Both the position numbers and the translations under genes were made by a program. The notes beneath the pieces were generated by a model that had not been told where the DNA came from, made no database searches, and worked only from the letters and a program-made list of their open reading frames with translations. Below, in pieces: positions 50,701-54,325 of a stretch of 54,325 bases of DNA (positions are counted from its first letter, which is position 1; each line of letters opens with the position of its first letter). Origin of the DNA: Sphingosinicella soli (GTDB lineage: Bacteria; Pseudomonadota; Alphaproteobacteria; Sphingomonadales; Sphingomonadaceae); contig NZ_JACHNZ010000028.1 of NCBI RefSeq assembly GCF_014199685.1, forward strand, positions 1 to 54,325. Reading direction: 5' to 3'.

Positions 50701-51996
50701 TCAGTCCCTTTCCTTGATGTCCGGCGTGATCCCGCCGCCGCCGCGGTCGCCATCTCGGATCGCGTGGATCGCCATCTGACGCCGGTGGCGGGCGGACTGC
50801 GCGCTCTGAAGCTTCTGCGCCCAGGCGGGCATGGGCTCGGCGGATTGAGAGTTTGCCGGCGGACGCGATAGGCCCGCGCCGGCTTGCCATGCCGCCGTTC
50901 TGCCCTCCGCCACTGCGGACCTGAGGCCGAGCGCATTGTCGGCGCCTTGGAGTGCCCCACCTTTGAGCGCCGTGCCGACACCGCCGAGACCCGCGCGAAC
51001 GGTACTTGCGCCAGACGTTTCCTGGCCGAGCCTGTAGGAAGCGTGCGCCGCTGCGCCCATGGACGTACCCGCACGGACAGCGCCGAGACCGGCGCTCGCC
51101 ACGCCGCGCGCGCCCGCGACAGCGCCCGCGCCGCCCGCAGCAAGACCGCCGGCGGCAAGCGCCGTCGTCGTGATCGCTGAACCCGCACCAAGCTGTGGGG
51201 CGCCTGCAACAAGCCCTGACGCGATGCCCGGACCGAAGATCGCGAGACCGAACATCGCAAGGCTTGCGAGCATCAGCGACATCGCCTGTTCGATATTGAC
51301 GGTATCGCCGGTGAGCGCGCCCGTGAAATCCGCAAAATAGCCCGAACCGATGCCGACAATGACGGCGAGCACCATCACCTTGACGCCCGAACTCACGACA
51401 TGGCCGAGCACGCGCTCGGCGAGGAACGCCGTCCGGGTCCAGAGCGCGAAGGGCACGAGGATGAACCCCGCAAGGCTGGTCAGCTTGAACTCGAGGATGG
51501 TGACGAAGAGCTGGATTGCGAGGATGAAGAAGGCGGCGATGACGATGATCCAGGCGATCATCAGCACCGCGATTTCGACGAAGTTCTCGAAGAACGCGAC
51601 CGGCCCGACGAGGTCTGCGGCCTGCGCAAGCAGCGGCGCCGCCGCCTCGAAGCCCGTGCCGGCAAGATGCCCGGGGTGCAGCAGGTCGTCCGGAGTGATC
51701 GTGCCGCCGCCTGCGGTAAGGCCGAGGCCGGCGAACGAATGAAAGATGATGTCCGAGAGCACGGAGAAACTGTTGATGATGAGCGCGAAGACACCGATGT
51801 AGAGGATCTTGCCAAGAAATTTTCCGATGACATTGTCTTCGCCGCCCAGAGCCCAGAAGAGGCCGGCAAGCGTGATGTCGATGCCGATGAGGATTGAGGT
51901 CAGGAACCCGACATCTCCGCCGAGCAGCCCGAAGCCGCTGTCGATGTAGGCGATGAACGCCTCCAGGAACCCATCAATGACGCTTAGATCATCCAC
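50701..51996 (-). CDS. trbL: Conjugal transfer protein TrbL (VirB6-like)
   Basis: TrbL is a polytopic inner-membrane protein related to VirB6. The 431-residue product has about five to six membrane helices in the first 260 residues, then a Gly/Ala-rich and charged tail. I place the start at GTG 51996 because AGGAG lies about nine bases before it and the N-terminus (VDDLSVIDGFLEAFIAYIDS) fits the family; the open frame extends to 52128 without similarity. A 128-base gap to trbJ shows no clear trbK. Confidence 0.88.
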   Translation of the reverse strand: MDDLSVIDGFLEAFIAYIDSGFGLLGGDVGFLTSILIGIDITLAGLFWALGGEDNVIGKFLGKILYIGVFALIINSFSVLSDIIFHSFAGLGLTAGGGTITPDDLLHPGHLAGTGFEAAAPLLAQAADLVGPVAFFENFVEIAVLMIAWIIVIAAFFILAIQLFVTILEFKLTSLAGFILVPFALWTRTAFLAERVLGHVVSSGVKVMVLAVIVGIGSGYFADFTGALTGDTVNIEQAMSLMLASLAMFGLAIFGPGIASGLVAGAPQLGAGSAITTTALAAGGLAAGGAGAVAGARGVASAGLGAVRAGTSMGAAAHASYRLGQETSGASTVRAGLGGVGTALKGGALQGADNALGLRSAVAEGRTAAWQAGAGLSRPPANSQSAEPMPAWAQKLQSAQSARHRRQMAIHAIRDGDRGGGGITPDIKERD

Positions 51997-52124
51997 GTTT
52001 GCACATCTCCTGATGGTGCCGCGGGGCCGGCAGCGGTGACAGCCGGCACATCTGCCGAGCCCCGCGACGGGACCAGGGCGGGCCGGGGGAGCTTGGGGGA
52101 AGCAGCCCTGCCCTCGTCCCAAAC

Positions 52125-52856
52125 TCAATCGCGCGTGTACGCCTTGCCGTCGCCGAGGAAACGGCGCGTGGATTCGCGCGCTTCGCGCGCGATCTGCCCG
52201 GCGCGCGCCTTCTCGATCGCCTGGCTGCGATACTCGGCGGCCATCATCTGCTGGATCTGCAATTGCTGCTTGGCGCCAAGCGCGAGAAGCTGGTTGGTCG
52301 CCTGGGCGACCTGCAGCGCGCCTTCCGCGTCCTGGCTTTTCCCGGCGATCTCGCCGAGCACTTCTGCGTCACGCTTTACAGTGAGGACGATGCGGTTCTG
52401 AAGATCCATTGTCTGCCGGAACGCCGCCATGGCGCTGTCCAGCTGGTCGCGCGCACGGACGATGCGCTGGTCGCGGCTGAACACACTGTCGAAGCTGTCA
52501 GGGAACAGCTCCCGGTAGCGCTCATCGAGGCTATCGATTTGAAAGTCGATTCCCTTCGCCTCGCCCATCAGCCCGTCGATATCGGCGAGCCGCTCACGAA
52601 GTGCATCCAGCTGCGGGAAATCGATCCGCGAGAGGTTCTTGCCCTGGTTCAGAAGCATCTTCGCTTCGTTCTGCAGCGACAGGATCTGGTTGTTGATCTG
52701 GCTGAGCGTGCGCGCCGCGATCAGCAGATTCTGCGCATAGTTGGTGCTGTCGAAGACCGGGATCGCATAGGCCGGCGCGACCGCGACCACAGCCCCAACA
52801 ATTGTTGCTGCGACGAACGACGCGGACAAAGCGGCACGAACAATGGTTGTTCTCAT
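52125..52856 (-). CDS. trbJ: Conjugal transfer protein TrbJ (VirB5-like)
   Basis: TrbJ is a periplasmic, helical pilus-tip or adhesin-like protein. The 243-residue product has a signal peptide ending near APAYA, then IPVFDSTNYAQNLLIAARTL and a long coiled region (NQILSLQNEAKMLLNQGKNL), as in TrbJ. It overlaps the end of trbE. Confidence 0.92.
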   Translation of the reverse strand: MRTTIVRAALSASFVAATIVGAVVAVAPAYAIPVFDSTNYAQNLLIAARTLSQINNQILSLQNEAKMLLNQGKNLSRIDFPQLDALRERLADIDGLMGEAKGIDFQIDSLDERYRELFPDSFDSVFSRDQRIVRARDQLDSAMAAFRQTMDLQNRIVLTVKRDAEVLGEIAGKSQDAEGALQVAQATNQLLALGAKQQLQIQQMMAAEYRSQAIEKARAGQIAREARESTRRFLGDGKAYTRD

Positions 52857-54235
52857 GAGGGACTCCTTCGGCTTTCTGTTTCAGTGAATTCAGCGAGCAG
52901 GTCGGCTGCCCAATCGAGGCCTGACGCGCGCAGGAAATGCTTGGCAAAATCGCGCCCTCCGTATTCGGCCAGCACCGCGTCGATGCGTGCCTGGCTTTCA
53001 GGATCGGACGCCCCGCAAAGCGCGAGTGCGATCGGCCCCAGGGCGAGCTCGAACAGCCTGTGCCCGCGCGCCGATTGCAGATAATATTGCCGCTTGGGCA
53101 CCGCGCGGCTGACGAGCTCGATCTGGCGCGCGTTGAGTCCGAAGCGGGCGTAAGCTGCCTGGGATTGCGGTTCGATCGCGCGGTCGTTGGGAAGCAGGAT
53201 ACGCTGCGGGCAGCTCTCGATGATCGCAGGCGCGATGGTCGAGTCCGCAATGTCCGCGAGGCTCTGCGTCGCAAACACGACGCTGACATTTTTCTTCCTG
53301 AGCACTTTCAGCCATTCGCGGATGCGCGCGGCAAACAGCGGGTGATCGAGGAAGATCCAGGCCTCATCAAGAATGAGAAGCGTCGGCCTGCCCGTGAATC
53401 GTTCCTCCAGGCGGTGAAAGAGATAGGTGAGGACCGGCGCAACCACGCCTGCCTGCCCCATCAGGGCTTCTGTCTCGAAACACTGCACATCGGCGACGCG
53501 CAAATCGTCCTCGGCGGCATCGAGCAGGCGTCCGAACGGCCCTTCGAGCGTGTAGGGAGCCAGTGCCGATCGCAGCTGTACAAACTGCAGCAGCAGCGAG
53601 AGGCCGGTGAGCGTCCGCTCTTCGATCGGGGCGGTCGCGAGATTGCTGAGCGCCGACCAGACGGCTTCCTTGACCTCCGGCGTGACCAGTACCTTTTCGT
53701 GCGCGAGCAGCGCGCCGATCCATTCCGCCGCCCATACCCGCTCGCCGGTCCGGTCGATGCGGCGCAAAGGCTGGAAGGTGACGGCGCCGCCGCCTTCGTT
53801 GTGCTCGCTCCCTCCGCCCAGCCCGAGCGCGTGATACGCGCCTCCACACGCGAGCACGGCGGCGCGCGCGGAATATCCCTTGTCGAAGATATAGATCTGC
53901 GCTTTCCGGTTAGCGGCGGAACTGCAGTGCCAGCAGCGCAAGCAGAACCGACTTTCCCGCGCCCGTCGGACCGACGACGAGCATGTGGCCGACGTCGCCG
54001 ACATGGGTGGAGAGCCGGAACGGTGTCGACCCGCTGGTCTCGGCATAGAGCAAAGGCGGGCCGTCCAGATGCGCGTTGCGCGCCGGTCCCGCCCACACCG
54101 ACGACAGCGGCATCAGATGCGCGAGGTTGAGCGTATGAACGAGGGGTTGCCGGACATTGGCGTAAACCTGCCCCGGGAGCGATCCGAGCCAGGCTTCCAC
54201 GGCATTGACGTCCTCGCGAATGCAGGTGAAGCCTA
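52853..54235 (-). pseudogene. trbE: Conjugal transfer ATPase TrbE (VirB4-like), frameshifted and 5' truncated
   Basis: TrbE is the VirB4-family ATPase of the secretion channel. The Walker A motif GPTGAGKS is read in one frame up to a TAA at 53911-53913 and the rest (AQIYIFDKGYSARAAV, TLLILDEAWIFLDHP) in another. Removing one of two T bases at 53911-53912 restores LQFRRYRKAQIYIFDKG, the family reading. The N-terminal part is missing: similarity begins at GFTCIREDVNAVEAW near 54233, and the sequence beyond is unrelated. TrbE is normally about 800 residues, so roughly half is lost in this window. Confidence 0.88.
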
Positions 54236-54325
54236 TGTGTTTAGTCCCTCGTTTTGATGGTGCGGTTCTCTGATAAACCGTTTTGGCTGCTCGGACCATA
54301 TTTTGCAGACATATTCATATGGGGT
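54236..54325. other. Unrelated sequence interrupting trbE; possible mobile-element end
   Basis: The last 90 bases are less GC-rich than trbE and read in no trb frame. The junction begins TGTGTTTAGTCCC close to 54236. It could be the end of an insertion sequence placed in trbE, but only its edge is visible and I cannot name the family. Confidence 0.4.

Noticed and set aside
53905-53920. Programmed frameshift in trbE
   Set aside because: No slippery heptamer or following pseudoknot is apparent, and known TrbE proteins are read in one frame. A simple insertion or error explains it better.

Overview
This GC-rich window looks like the chromosome of an alphaproteobacterium, most likely of the order Sphingomonadales. 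That placement is inferred from protein style and gene order, because there is no rRNA here to confirm it. It has three parts: a nearly complete flagellar gene cluster (about 1-38,160), a metabolic stretch (about 38,200-45,700), and the beginning of a decayed integrative conjugative element inserted at a tRNA-Ser gene (about 45,780 to the end).

Flagellar cluster. Transcription units read on the minus strand are fliD-fliS-fliT-like; fliK-fliL-fliM-fliN-fliO-fliP-fliQ-fliR-flhB; fliE-fliF-fliG-fliH-fliI-fliJ; a lytic transglycosylase gene followed by flhA-flhF-flhG-fliA; and flgP-like, flgT-like, flgA, flgM, flgN. Units read on the plus strand are the flagellin gene; flgB-C-D-E-F-G-H-I-J-K-L; and motA-motB. 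Together they encode the MS and C rings, export gate, ATPase complex, rod, P and L rings, hook, junction proteins, cap, filament, stator, sigma-28 and anti-sigma FlgM. The promoters show a regulatory order. Four close matches to the sigma-54 consensus lie before fliE, fliK, the transglycosylase/flhA unit and flgB. Sigma-28-type promoters with the pattern TAAA...N11...GTCGTNAA lie before flagellin, fliD and motA, with a weaker one before flgP. So sigma-54 should drive the basal body and fliA, and FliA should then drive filament, cap and stator genes.

Metabolic stretch. A manganese-sensing yybP-ykoY riboswitch precedes a GDT1/MneA-type manganese exporter gene that probably starts at TTG. Next come a TetR-family regulator and a heterotetrameric sarcosine oxidase operon (soxB-D-A-G) with purU, which handles one-carbon units on tetrahydrofolate. 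The soxB promoter carries a palindrome in its spacer, a likely operator for the TetR protein.

Conjugative element. Just after tRNA-Ser(CGA) lies a P4-type tyrosine integrase broken by a frameshift. It is followed on the opposite strand by an AlpA-like regulator, a DUF2274 protein and trbI-G-F-L-J-E of a Trb-type type IV secretion system. trbE carries a second frameshift and is cut off near 54,233 by unrelated, less GC-rich sequence. The element therefore looks defective, and its far end is outside the window. The first 91 bases also look unlike flagellar sequence and may be the edge of another repeat.
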